Assembly: GCA_021158735.1 (NCBI GenBank)
Contig: JAGGUC010000037.1
Span: forward strand, 1 to 25,522
DNA length: 25,522 nt
From: Desulfurococcales archaeon
GTDB lineage: Archaea; Thermoproteota; Thermoprotei_A; Sulfolobales; NBVN01
Reading direction: 5' to 3'
This document shows, piece by piece, positions 1-7,053 of the stretch. Each line of letters starts with the position of its first letter. The stretch's first letter is position 1. The notes under the pieces were generated by a model, which saw only the letters and a program-made list of their open reading frames with translations, was not told the DNA's origin and did not search any database. The translations under genes were made by a program, and so were the position numbers.

Positions 1-102
1 CCACACAACCTCCCCTTCGAGTCCGTCTGCAACTCTCAGAGCCCAAGCTACATCGTAGTCGCAGTTAGTTCCCGGGAACTTAATGACGGCCACCTTAGGC
101 AC
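1..102 (-). CDS. purQ: PurQ, phosphoribosylformylglycinamidine synthase glutaminase subunit (N-terminus only)
   Basis: Only the first 34 codons lie in the window; the gene continues beyond base 1. The start is read as GTG at 102-100, giving a protein beginning VPKVAVIKFPGTNCDYDV. This is the characteristic N-terminal beta strand and loop of PurQ, the class I glutamine amidotransferase that feeds ammonia to PurL in the fourth step of purine synthesis. The catalytic Cys-His-Glu residues are outside the window. The start overlaps the last 8 bases of purS, as expected of translationally coupled subunits of one PurSQL complex. Identification rests on the N-terminal motif plus the purC-purS context. 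Confidence 0.9.
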   Translation of the reverse strand, partial: MPKVAVIKFPGTNCDYDVAWALRVADGLEGEVVW

Positions 103-349
103 GTAAGCGCACCTCAATGTCGTGGACAGTCGGGTTGTAGATCCGGTACTTCTCGCAGATCTCCTTGACTGCCTTAACAGCCTCCTCAGCACTCCCAGCC
201 CTAACCCTGAAGAGGAGGTACTTACCTGACCTCACGGACTCCACAAAATCGAGGCCCTGCTTCAAGATCAAGTACTTATGTATGGTCTCCCCCTCAGGGT
301 CCTTAGCCTGCTTCTTATTCGTTATTACGACTTCAACAGCGTAAGTCAT
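95..349 (-). CDS. purS: PurS, small structural subunit of FGAM synthase
   Basis: An 84-residue protein of the PurS family, which bridges PurQ and PurL in the multi-subunit FGAM synthase of archaea and Gram-positive bacteria. It shows the family pattern of an initial strand (YAVEVVITNK), the segment KDPEGETIHKYL in place of the usual DPQG motif, and a Gly/Lys-rich middle ending in the second strand (KYLLFRVRAG). I chose ATG at 349 over the upstream TTG at 364. The protein then begins just before the first conserved strand, and a GAGGT ribosome-binding site sits 8 bases upstream. With this start it overlaps the end of purC by 17 bases, and its own end overlaps purQ by 8, so purC-purS-purQ is one operon. 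Confidence 0.92.
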   Translation of the reverse strand: MTYAVEVVITNKKQAKDPEGETIHKYLILKQGLDFVESVRSGKYLLFRVRAGSAEEAVKAVKEICEKYRIYNPTVHDIEVRLRA

Positions 350-1091
350 CCTCACATACCTCAATACCTAGCTTACGCAGCAGCTCTAAGTACCTTGAAA
401 TAAGTTCCTGCGGGGTAGCCCCCTTCCTGTATACTTCCTTGTCTAAGTGCCTCCCATCAGAATCAATCACCCTGAAGCTATCCCCAGTTATCTCGTCAGC
501 CAGTAAGAACTCGCCCTCACTATCACGCCCGAACTCGAACTTGACATCAATAAACTTCAGTCCCCTCTCCTCAAACAAGCTAGTAAGGAATTCATTGATC
601 TTAAGTGACAACTTAATGATTTCTTCAACCTCACCATCAGTAAGTAGGCCAGCCCCCACCACGTCCTCCCTCAGAACCAGCGGGTCATGGAGTCTATCAT
701 CCTTGTAATGAAACTCTACTATCGGCGGCTCAAGCTTGCTGAGAGGCTTAAATAAGGGCATGCGCCTGAGGAGCGACCCATAAGCATAGTTCCTGACAAT
801 TACTTCCAGTGGAACCATGTCGAGTTTCTTAACAGTAATCCTCCTGCAGCCATCATACTCTATGAAGTGCGTCTTAATACCTTCTTCCTCCAGCCTCCTA
901 AATAGGTACGCAGATATTCTAGCATTAACCACGCCCTTACCTAAGACATTATCTTTCCTAGCGCCATCGAAGGCCGTGACGAAGTCCTTGAACTCGAGTA
1001 CTATAGTACTCACATCCTTAACATATATACGTTTACTCTTACCTTCCCTAAGGAAGTTGAGCCCCATCCAGATCTCCGTGGTATCAGTCAT
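333..1091 (-). CDS. purC: PurC, SAICAR synthase
   Basis: Phosphoribosylaminoimidazole-succinocarboxamide synthase joins aspartate to CAIR using ATP. The motifs are clear: EGKSKRIYV near the N-terminus, VRNYAYGSLLRR in the middle, DVKFEFGR, then LADEITGDSFRVID followed by LDKEVYRKG. Length (about 250 residues) is normal for the family. Two starts are possible: ATG at 1091 or ATG at 1067. Most relatives begin only a few residues before the EGK motif. A TATA-like element (minus strand, 1109-1101) would place transcription start near 1079, which favours 1067; a second AT-rich element near 1144 would allow 1091. Downstream purS and purQ overlap, so this is the promoter-proximal gene of the operon. 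PurP for a later step is transcribed divergently. Confidence 0.95.
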   Translation of the reverse strand: MTDTTEIWMGLNFLREGKSKRIYVKDVSTIVLEFKDFVTAFDGARKDNVLGKGVVNARISAYLFRRLEEEGIKTHFIEYDGCRRITVKKLDMVPLEVIVRNYAYGSLLRRMPLFKPLSKLEPPIVEFHYKDDRLHDPLVLREDVVGAGLLTDGEVEEIIKLSLKINEFLTSLFEERGLKFIDVKFEFGRDSEGEFLLADEITGDSFRVIDSDGRHLDKEVYRKGATPQELISRYLELLRKLGIEVCEDDLRC

Positions 1092-1232
1092 GTAAATACC
1101 TTATAAATTTGCCTTTCATAGCTTCATAACTAATTTACATAAATAAAGTAATTTTCAATAGCGCTATGGGCCGCACCACATCATAATTAATTTTTTAATG
1201 TAGTTCAAGAAAAAATCTCGGGTTCAGTAATA
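1092..1232. promoter_or_regulatory. Divergent purC / purP promoter region
   Basis: AT-rich 141-bp spacer between divergently transcribed purC and purP. On the minus strand, AATTTATAA at 1109-1101 is a good archaeal TATA box for purC, with a weaker one (CTTTATTTA) near 1147-1139. On the plus strand, the run at 1186-1200 (AATTAATTTTTTAATG) is the best TATA candidate for purP and would give a leader of roughly 10-15 bases. A shared regulator of the two purine units could act here, but I see no clear palindrome. Confidence 0.5.
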
Positions 1233-2306
1233 ATGGTTACGGAAGCTCTGGAGACCCTCATGAGCTACAACCTGGACAAGCTGGCTGTGGGTGTGCTAGG
1301 AAGTCACTCAGCACTCCAAATACTTCACGGCGCCAGGAAGGAAGGCTTGAGAACGGTCTTAGTAACTATTGAAGAAAGGATCCCTTTCTACAGAGAGTTC
1401 AAGCACTTAATAGATGAGTTCGTAGTCATACAGAGATGGAGCGACTTATGCTCGAAGAATGTCACGAACAAACTCAAGAAGTTGAACACTATCTTAGTAC
1501 CCCACGGGAGCTACGTCGAGTACGTAGGGCTGAAATGCGCTGAGGAGATAGAAGTTCCTATTTTCGGGTTGAGGACTCTGTTCAAGGTTGAAGCCAGTCA
1601 ACGTGAGAAAATGTCACTACTGAGGAGGGCAGGTATTGAGGTACCTCGTGAGTACCGGTACGGTGAGGACTTCGAGGGCTTAGCCATTGTTAAGTTAGAT
1701 GGTGCGAAGGGGGGTAGGGGGTATTTCTTAGCCAAGTGCCGTGATGAGGTAGTCGAGGGTGTTGAGAAGCTAATTAAGGATGGAGTCATCGATGGTTCTG
1801 ACAGTGTGCTAGTTCAGGAGTACGTCGTTGGTGTGCCAGCCTACTACCACTACTTCTACAGTCCTGTCCTGGGCAGGGTCGAGATCTTGGGTGCTGACAT
1901 AAGGTATGAGACCTCAGTAGACGGTCTGAAGAGGGTTCCCCCTAAGCTGATGGAGGTTCTGAGTGCTAAGCCGACCTTTGTTGTAGTAGGTAACCTACCT
2001 CTAGTTCTCAGGGAGAGCCTCCTCCCTAAGATACTTGACTATGGCTATAGATTCGTTAAGGCGACACAGGATGCACTACCTCCCGGCATCATAGGACCGT
2101 TCTGCTTGGAGAGCATCATAAAGGATGACTTAGATATTGTTGTATTCGAGTTCTCGGGCAGGATAGTGGCTGGGACCAACATATACGTAGGCGGTAGCCC
2201 ATACTCGCAACTGTATTGGGACGAGCCAATGAGTACGGGTAGGAGGATAGCTAGGGAGATCAAGCTAGCTGTAGAGAAGGGCGTGGTAGATAGGGTAGTG
2301 ACTTAA
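1233..2306 (+). CDS. purP: PurP, formate-dependent FAICAR synthetase
   Basis: 5-formaminoimidazole-4-carboxamide ribonucleotide synthetase converts AICAR, formate and ATP to FAICAR in archaea that lack the folate-dependent PurH transformylase. The 357-residue protein has the PurP hallmarks: VGVLGSHSALQI at the N-terminus, LVPHGSYVEYVG, an ATP-grasp region (IVKLDGAKGGRGYF, then VQEYVVG), GPFCLESI, and the C-terminal FEFSGRIVAGTN followed by a PYSQLYW segment. ATG start at 1233. It is divergent from the purC-purS-purQ operon, so the window holds several steps of IMP synthesis side by side. It ends 10 bases before the convergent end of taw1. Confidence 0.95.
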   Translation: MVTEALETLMSYNLDKLAVGVLGSHSALQILHGARKEGLRTVLVTIEERIPFYREFKHLIDEFVVIQRWSDLCSKNVTNKLKKLNTILVPHGSYVEYVGLKCAEEIEVPIFGLRTLFKVEASQREKMSLLRRAGIEVPREYRYGEDFEGLAIVKLDGAKGGRGYFLAKCRDEVVEGVEKLIKDGVIDGSDSVLVQEYVVGVPAYYHYFYSPVLGRVEILGADIRYETSVDGLKRVPPKLMEVLSAKPTFVVVGNLPLVLRESLLPKILDYGYRFVKATQDALPPGIIGPFCLESIIKDDLDIVVFEFSGRIVAGTNIYVGGSPYSQLYWDEPMSTGRRIAREIKLAVEKGVVDRVVT

Positions 2307-2316
2307 GCATTAGCCC

Positions 2317-3375
2317 TCAGACAGCCTCACCCACATGTCCGTACTCGCCGGAAAATTCATCACCGACCTCAGCCTCCTCCCACGCCCTAGGACATCCCTT
2401 ACCGTACCTGATCATAGGTCCTGAAAGCTTAGTCAGTAATGCAACTCTTGATGGTACTGAGTAGGATACCACCCTGTACCCTGTCTCATCAGCGAGCTTC
2501 CTAGCGAAATCCATTACTTCAGTGAATGACGGCATGTTCTCCCTGCTGAGCCTCTCAATAGAGCCCCCCACATGCATGTAGGCCTTAGGTTCAATGTACG
2601 TCGGTTCAGCGATATCCACAAGTTTAGCGAAGCCCTTGACCGCCTCCTCACTCATGTTTAAGCCCTTAACGAGCGTTACCCTAATAACTGTTGGTGAAGT
2701 AAATGATGGAAGAAGCTCCAGAGTTTCGAGAGTGAGTTCCCACCCCCTAGGAACTAAGGGTTTGTTGAAGTAGTTGTAGACCTCCTTACACCAAGCCTCA
2801 AGTGATATGTAGAGCTGAGTAGGCTCCTCCTCGAGGGAAGCCAGCACATCAGGCCTAATACCCCTAGTTACCAGGAATGTAGTTAATCCGCGTTTGTGGA
2901 AGGCCTTTATGAGTTCACCTAACCTAGGGTACAGTGTTGCTTCCCCAGTAAGTGATATAGCGACGTGCTTGGGGTTTACCGCCTCCTCCCACATCTTCCT
3001 TGAAGCTCTGTTCTTGTATCCGCTGACGGTCCTCCTGTGCTCCAGAATAGCCATTTCAGCTAGGAAGTCTGGGTCGTCAACGTATGGAAGCTCCATTAAT
3101 GCACTACCCTCTAACCCCATGTCCTGCGGTCTGACCCTCCAGCAGTGGAGGCACATGTTCCAGCACCACAGTACTGAGGGCGAGAACTGTATGCACCTAT
3201 GTGACTCTATGCCGTAGAACTTACACTTATAGCAGAACCTCCCCTCAACCAGTGCGTTGTGAACCCACAGGCACTTCTTGACGGCTGAGTGACTACCTAT
3301 TAGGTGGTACTTCTGTGCCCTCAACCTCCTGAAGGCCAGGGTCAGAGGCTCATGCATACCTGTAATACCTTTCAT
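2317..3375 (-). CDS. taw1: Taw1/TYW1, 4-demethylwyosine synthase (radical SAM)
   Basis: This radical SAM enzyme makes the tricyclic base of wyosine from N1-methylguanosine-37 of tRNA-Phe and pyruvate. The 352-residue protein carries the radical SAM triad Cys71, Cys75, Cys78 (CX3CX2C in CWNMCLHCW). A further set, Cys35, Cys48 and Cys61, is spaced 13 and 13 residues apart, with 10 residues from Cys61 to Cys71. This is the same spacing as the second cluster-binding cysteines 26/39/52 known in Methanocaldococcus TYW1. SLTGEATLYPRLGEL is the family's Gly-rich SAM motif. A TATA box near 3410 puts the transcription start about 9 bases before the ATG at 3375, which supports this start over Met7. The eukaryotic flavodoxin domain is absent, as usual in archaea. 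Confidence 0.95.
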   Translation of the reverse strand: MKGITGMHEPLTLAFRRLRAQKYHLIGSHSAVKKCLWVHNALVEGRFCYKCKFYGIESHRCIQFSPSVLWCWNMCLHCWRVRPQDMGLEGSALMELPYVDDPDFLAEMAILEHRRTVSGYKNRASRKMWEEAVNPKHVAISLTGEATLYPRLGELIKAFHKRGLTTFLVTRGIRPDVLASLEEEPTQLYISLEAWCKEVYNYFNKPLVPRGWELTLETLELLPSFTSPTVIRVTLVKGLNMSEEAVKGFAKLVDIAEPTYIEPKAYMHVGGSIERLSRENMPSFTEVMDFARKLADETGYRVVSYSVPSRVALLTKLSGPMIRYGKGCPRAWEEAEVGDEFSGEYGHVGEAV

Positions 3376-3406
3376 TTCGCTCCAAGAACTTACTTGTCTT
3401 CCAAGT

Positions 3407-3416
3407 CTTATAAACT
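3407..3416. promoter_or_regulatory. TATA box apparently shared by taw1 and the DHH-nucS operon
   Basis: CTTATAAACT has a palindromic TTATAA core. Counting about 26 bases each way gives starts near 3385 on the minus strand (taw1 ATG at 3375) and near 3437 on the plus strand (DHH gene start at 3446/3452). No second well-placed TATA element is visible in the 70-bp spacer. Confidence 0.5.
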
Positions 3417-3451
3417 AAGAAGGATGTAGTTTAATGTAGTGGAGAGTGGAA

Positions 3452-4408
3452 ATGAAGTCAGCAATAATATGCCACGGTGACTGCGACGGGATCATCTCAG
3501 CCTTCCTCTACATAAAGCATTACTTAATGGACTCGTACCCGAAGAACGTGCAGCTAATATTTACGCAGCCGTGGAGGGCGCAGATCGATGCGAGGAAGCT
3601 GATGAAAGACCTAAACCAGGTCGTAGTACTTGACCTAGCACTTAGCAGGGAGTTCACGAACTTCCTCAAGAACCTGCTCGGCAGGATAAACAGGCTGGTA
3701 ATTATTGACCACCACGTCAGCTCCAGGGAGTATGAGTCAGAGCTTGATGCCGGAGGGAGAACTAAAGTCATACTCGCTAAGGCACCCTCAACCCCCAGAC
3801 TCATGATTGAGTCACTGAAACCTATAGTTAACCCCTACGAGGAGTTCCTTATCGACGTAGCTGACGTCTGCGAAGGAAATGAGTCGAGGGGTGAGGAAGT
3901 AACTAGGGTTGCTGACCTCATCAAGCTATCAATAGCTAGGGACCCCGGAGACATAGACTACCTAACACACGTCGTCAACGTAATGCTTAAGGGCCAGAAT
4001 GTAAGCAATGACCTAGAGATCGTTAGGAGAGCTAAGATAGCTAAGTTCTTACTTCACAGGTTACTTAAAGTAATGGCTGACAGGTCCCTTGAAGTCGCTG
4101 GAGCTAAGATAGCTTCCCTGGACCTTCCTGAATCAAGGATATTCGCAGGTCTTCTCGGGGTGGCAGCTACGGAGTTCGCTAAGATGAATAAGTCAGATGT
4201 CGTGCTGGTGAGGAGGGAGGAGGGGAAGGTAGTAGTTACTGTTAGGTCACTCAATGACAGGGCATTCAGGGTCTGCAGGGAACTGACTAACAGGGTGGGA
4301 GGAAGGTATGGCGGACATGCTGAGGCAGCATCTGCAACATTGCCCGACCTAGCACTAAGGGAGGCTATATCAATTATTTCTGAGGTACTCAAGAATGTCC
4401 CTAAGTAG
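3452..4408 (+). CDS. DHH/DHHA1 family phosphoesterase (RecJ-like)
   Basis: A 318-residue protein of the DHH superfamily, metal-dependent phosphodiesterases that include RecJ exonucleases, archaeal GAN and nano-RNases. Motifs in order: HGDCDG (residues 8-13, motif I), VVVLDLA (Asp61, motif II), VIIDHH (86-88, motif III), DVADVCEG (Asp138, motif IV). A DHHA1 domain ends with GGRYGGHAEAAS (283-294). All metal ligands appear intact, so it should be active. I prefer ATG at 3452, with GGAG 7 bases upstream, over the in-frame GTG at 3446. Its last 14 bases overlap the start of nucS, implying translational coupling and a shared DNA-repair role. The precise substrate (ssDNA, RNA or small nucleotides) cannot be told from sequence alone. 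Confidence 0.85.
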   Translation: MKSAIICHGDCDGIISAFLYIKHYLMDSYPKNVQLIFTQPWRAQIDARKLMKDLNQVVVLDLALSREFTNFLKNLLGRINRLVIIDHHVSSREYESELDAGGRTKVILAKAPSTPRLMIESLKPIVNPYEEFLIDVADVCEGNESRGEEVTRVADLIKLSIARDPGDIDYLTHVVNVMLKGQNVSNDLEIVRRAKIAKFLLHRLLKVMADRSLEVAGAKIASLDLPESRIFAGLLGVAATEFAKMNKSDVVLVRREEGKVVVTVRSLNDRAFRVCRELTNRVGGRYGGHAEAASATLPDLALREAISIISEVLKNVPK

Positions 4409-5099
4409 GGTCGAGTACCTGCATGATGTCTCCCCGGAGGAGCTACAGTACCTGATCAGGAAGTGGTTCAGAACCGCTACATTAATCGTAGTCGCTAAGT
4501 GTAGAATACATTACAAGGGCAGAGCATCTAGTGAGGCCGGGGAGGCCTCCAGACTAGTGATAATTAAGGAGGATGGCACAGTCCTAGTACATGAGGGCAC
4601 GGGCCGTGAGCCGATCAATTGGCAACCTAAAGCACGTGTGCTCGTCCGGGTGGTTAAGGACAGAGCTGAAATAGTCGCTATTAGAAGTAGGCCGAGGGAG
4701 GAGCTCAGAATAGAGATCTTAGAGCACTCCTCAGTACTTATAACTAGGTTAACTACGGCTAAGTTCATACTAGAGAAGAGTGAGAAGGATCTTGTTGATA
4801 AGATAGCCTCTAACCCATCTCTAATCGAGGAAGGTGCCCTGCTAGTCGCTAGGGAGGTTACGACGCCGCACGGAAGAATAGATGTGATGCTTAGGGGGAG
4901 GAATGGCGAAGTAGTAATTGTTGAGGTCAAGAGGTCACTGGCTGACGTGGACTCCGTGTACCAGTTGAGGAGGTACATAGAGTACTATAAGTCACTGGGA
5001 GTAAGTGCCAGAGGGGTTGTAGCAGCACCCAAAATCAGTCCTAAAGCACTGAAGTTGACGTACAAACTAGGGTTGAGATACGTAAAAATTGAGGTCTGA
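4395..5099 (+). CDS. nucS: NucS/EndoMS, mismatch-specific endonuclease
   Basis: EndoMS/NucS makes double-strand cuts at base mismatches and works with PCNA in archaea and actinobacteria. The 234-residue protein has the N-terminal beta-rich binding domain (CRIHYKGRASSEAGEASRL, INWQPKA). Its C-terminal RecB-like nuclease domain has GRID (Asp163), VIVEVKR (Glu177 and Lys179) and QLRRYIEYY. These match the catalytic Asp-Glu-X-Lys set of the family. ATG at 4395 overlaps the DHH gene by 14 bases, so the two are coupled. The protein ends at YVKIEV soon after the nuclease fold and I see no obvious C-terminal PCNA-interacting (QxxLxxFF-like) motif, so PCNA contact, if any, must be elsewhere. Confidence 0.92.
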   Translation: MSLSRVEYLHDVSPEELQYLIRKWFRTATLIVVAKCRIHYKGRASSEAGEASRLVIIKEDGTVLVHEGTGREPINWQPKARVLVRVVKDRAEIVAIRSRPREELRIEILEHSSVLITRLTTAKFILEKSEKDLVDKIASNPSLIEEGALLVAREVTTPHGRIDVMLRGRNGEVVIVEVKRSLADVDSVYQLRRYIEYYKSLGVSARGVVAAPKISPKALKLTYKLGLRYVKIEV

Positions 5100-5179
5100 C
5101 ACGGCATTACCCCAAGGCCTAGGCGCCGTCCCACCCTGCATCTAACGCGTCTTCATTAAGGTTAAATATTAATTAGCAC

Positions 5180-5683
5180 ATGCGTAAATCTGGAGTGGGT
5201 GCTGAAGTGCACGGTGAATCCAATGCAAACATAGGTGTTGAGGAGTATGACCAGGAAGTCAGGAAGTTGCTGGATAGACTCACTGAAGAGTTAATGCACA
5301 GCAGGGGTGCTGAAGGAAACCCCTGTTGCAGAGTCCTTAACAGGAACTTCAGTGAAGTAGGAAGTGCTGGTGAGCTACGTGAGCTGATCAGGCAGTGCAA
5401 GGTTGTCTTCATAAACTTTTACTCGACTTACTGCCCTCATTGCATGGTTTTCGACAGGGTCTTCAGAACCGTGGGTGCTAGGTACTCGAGGAACGCCCTC
5501 TTCATCAGAGTTAACGTAATGGTAAGTCCCGATATAGCCGTGGCTTTCTACGTCATGGGTGTCCCGACAACAGTAGCTATCGTGGATGGTGCTGAGGTTG
5601 ACAGAGTTATTGGTCTAGTACCGCCACGTGATTTCGACGTATTTGTAAGGAGGGTTATTGAGTCACACCCTTGTAATGAGTAG
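5180..5683 (+). CDS. Thioredoxin-fold protein with CPHC active site and N-terminal extension
   Basis: 167 residues. The second half is a thioredoxin domain: VVFINFYSTYCPHCMVF with active-site Cys85 and Cys88, an intact cis-proline loop (MGVPTTVAIVDG, Pro129) and a final helix. CPHC is more often seen in oxidising or glutaredoxin-like proteins than the classic CGPC. The first 70 residues are extra for a thioredoxin: acidic and helical (EEYDQEVRKLLDRLTEEL), then a Cys-Cys pair at 49-50. No signal peptide is visible, so it is probably cytoplasmic. The ATG at 5180 is only about 15 bases from the nearest TATA-like run (GGTTAAATATTAATTA, 5160-5175). A downstream GTG (5195 or 5207) may therefore be the true start. 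Function: disulfide exchange, partner unknown. Confidence 0.75.
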   Translation: MRKSGVGAEVHGESNANIGVEEYDQEVRKLLDRLTEELMHSRGAEGNPCCRVLNRNFSEVGSAGELRELIRQCKVVFINFYSTYCPHCMVFDRVFRTVGARYSRNALFIRVNVMVSPDIAVAFYVMGVPTTVAIVDGAEVDRVIGLVPPRDFDVFVRRVIESHPCNE

Positions 5684-5757
5684 TCTGCCGTAGTTGAGAG
5701 TTCCGGTTAGGTCCAGGTAAAAAGAACATTAAGTTCTTAAGACATATCTACTTTCTG

Positions 5758-6102
5758 GTGGTCTCTGTGGGTGAGCTACGTGAGCTGCCTGTAGTTGTAT
5801 TAGTTACTGTCCCTAATAGGGACATAGCTGAGAAAATAGCTAACGTTCTTGTGGGCGAGCACATAGCAGCCTGTGTCAACATAGTTTCTGGTGTGGTGTC
5901 TGTATACTTCTGGGAGGGGAAGATTTGCAGAGATGAGGAGCTTTTACTAATTATTAAGACTAGGGCCTCACTCATGGGTAAGGTAGTTGATGCTGTACGC
6001 CAGCTACACCCCTACACGGTCCCGGAGATCATTGCCTTACCAATTACTTCGGGGTTTGAGAGGTACATTAAGTGGGTGGAGGACGTAACTTTGGAAAACT
6101 GA
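5758..6102 (+). CDS. cutA: CutA, divalent-cation tolerance protein family
   Basis: 114-residue CutA1 protein, a very stable trimer with a ferredoxin-like fold found in all domains and linked to copper/divalent metal tolerance, though its real function is unsettled. Family signatures are visible: VLVTVPNRDIAEKIANVLV, AACVNIV (37-43), VYFWEGKICRDEE, and the C-terminal HPYTVPEIIALPI followed by YIKWVED. Start is GTG at 5758; GTG at 5767 is an alternative that may fit the TTCTTAAGAC TATA-like element near 5737 better. It sits alone, 74 bases after the thioredoxin-fold gene and 28 bases before the TatD-like gene. Confidence 0.93.
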   Translation: MVSVGELRELPVVVLVTVPNRDIAEKIANVLVGEHIAACVNIVSGVVSVYFWEGKICRDEELLLIIKTRASLMGKVVDAVRQLHPYTVPEIIALPITSGFERYIKWVEDVTLEN

Positions 6103-6130
6103 GTTATGGTTATTGGAGGGACTGAAATAG

Positions 6131-6895
6131 GTGGCTACAATGCGTGAAGACGTACACTTACGCAGAGAGGTAGAACTTATTGACTCACACATACACCTTC
6201 ATGAGTACGGAAGTGATGTAGGCAGGTACTGCGGGAACTCCCGCCTCCACATGATAGCTGTGTCAGATGACCTCGACTCATCTAAACGTACTCTTGAATT
6301 AGGTAGCACCTGCAGTAACGTCATACCTGCTGTAGGGATCCATCCTTGGAGTATTAGTGAAGGAGCTGACAGGTACTTAAGCCAAGTACTCGAGCTGGTT
6401 AATGCGGCTACCTTCATAGGTGAGGTAGGGCTCGACAAGATCTTCGTTCCTCAGACCTACGAGAGGCAGTTAACCGTCTTCAGAAAATTCCTCGAAGCAG
6501 CTAGGGATGCAGGGAAGGGTGTGTCAGTCCATGCAGCTGGTGCCTGGGTAGATGCTCTGAGAGAACTTGAAAGATATGATGTTAAGGTAGCCGTGATCCA
6601 TTGGTACACAGGCCCGACTGATCTTCTGAATACTATAAAATCTTTAGGCTACTACATAGGTGTTAACCCAGCCATAAAGATACAGAAAAAGATGAGGAAT
6701 GTAGTCAAGGCAGCACCACTCGAAATACTTCTAACAGAGTCAGACGGACCCTACACATACAGGAACCTTAAGTTAGGTTCTGAATTAATAAATGACACAA
6801 TTAAAATTATTGCTGAGCTAAAGGGGATCAGTGAGGATGAGGTCTCTAACACTATTAAGCAGAACTTCATGTCTATGCTGAAGAAGTTGCGGTGA
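6131..6895 (+). CDS. TatD family metal-dependent hydrolase
   Basis: 254-residue amidohydrolase-fold protein. The TatD metal site is complete: DSHIHLHEY (His20, His22), VGIHPW, FIGEVGLDK (Glu98), SVHAAG (His134), VIHWYTG (His157), LLTESDGPY (Asp205). TatD proteins are 3'-5' exonucleases/DNases in bacteria and eukaryotes; archaeal members are poorly characterised. GTG at 6131 has GGAGG 11 bases upstream; ATG at 6140 with GGTGG 5 bases upstream is equally plausible. It may be co-transcribed with cutA (28-base gap). Confidence 0.88.
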   Translation: MATMREDVHLRREVELIDSHIHLHEYGSDVGRYCGNSRLHMIAVSDDLDSSKRTLELGSTCSNVIPAVGIHPWSISEGADRYLSQVLELVNAATFIGEVGLDKIFVPQTYERQLTVFRKFLEAARDAGKGVSVHAAGAWVDALRELERYDVKVAVIHWYTGPTDLLNTIKSLGYYIGVNPAIKIQKKMRNVVKAAPLEILLTESDGPYTYRNLKLGSELINDTIKIIAELKGISEDEVSNTIKQNFMSMLKKLR

Positions 6896-6944
6896 CAGCG
6901 ACATATTGCGAATCACCTTAAGTACCTAAAAAGTCCTGGCTCTA

Positions 6945-7000
6945 CTTCGTGATGACTGACCTAGGACTGACTCATGATGAACCACGCAGACACTGAGTGC
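6945..7000 (+). ncRNA. C/D box sRNA (2'-O-methylation guide)
   Basis: In the 158-bp spacer between the TatD-like and Gfo/Idh genes I see a complete, symmetrical archaeal C/D architecture. Box C is GTGATGA (6949-6955), followed by an 11-nt guide (6956-6966) and box D' CTGA (6967-6970). After a 3-nt spacer come box C' ATGATGA (6974-6980), a 12-nt guide (6981-6992) and box D CTGA (6993-6996). All four boxes match consensus, and guide and spacer lengths are typical for archaea. A TATA-like CCTTAAGTA (6916-6924) would start transcription near 6944. By the box D + 5 rule the guides predict 2'-O-methylation of A in UCCUAGGUCAG and of the third U in UGUCUGCGUGGU. I cannot assign the target RNAs without a search. 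Confidence 0.82.
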
Positions 7001-7053
7001 TCTAAAACTATTGAGTTATTAACCTGTCCACTAGTGGTTGTAGGGCGTAGTTT

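Noticed and set aside
5100..5135. Imperfect inverted repeat around CCTAGGCGCC after nucS
   Set aside because: Short and imperfect; consistent with ordinary spacer sequence.
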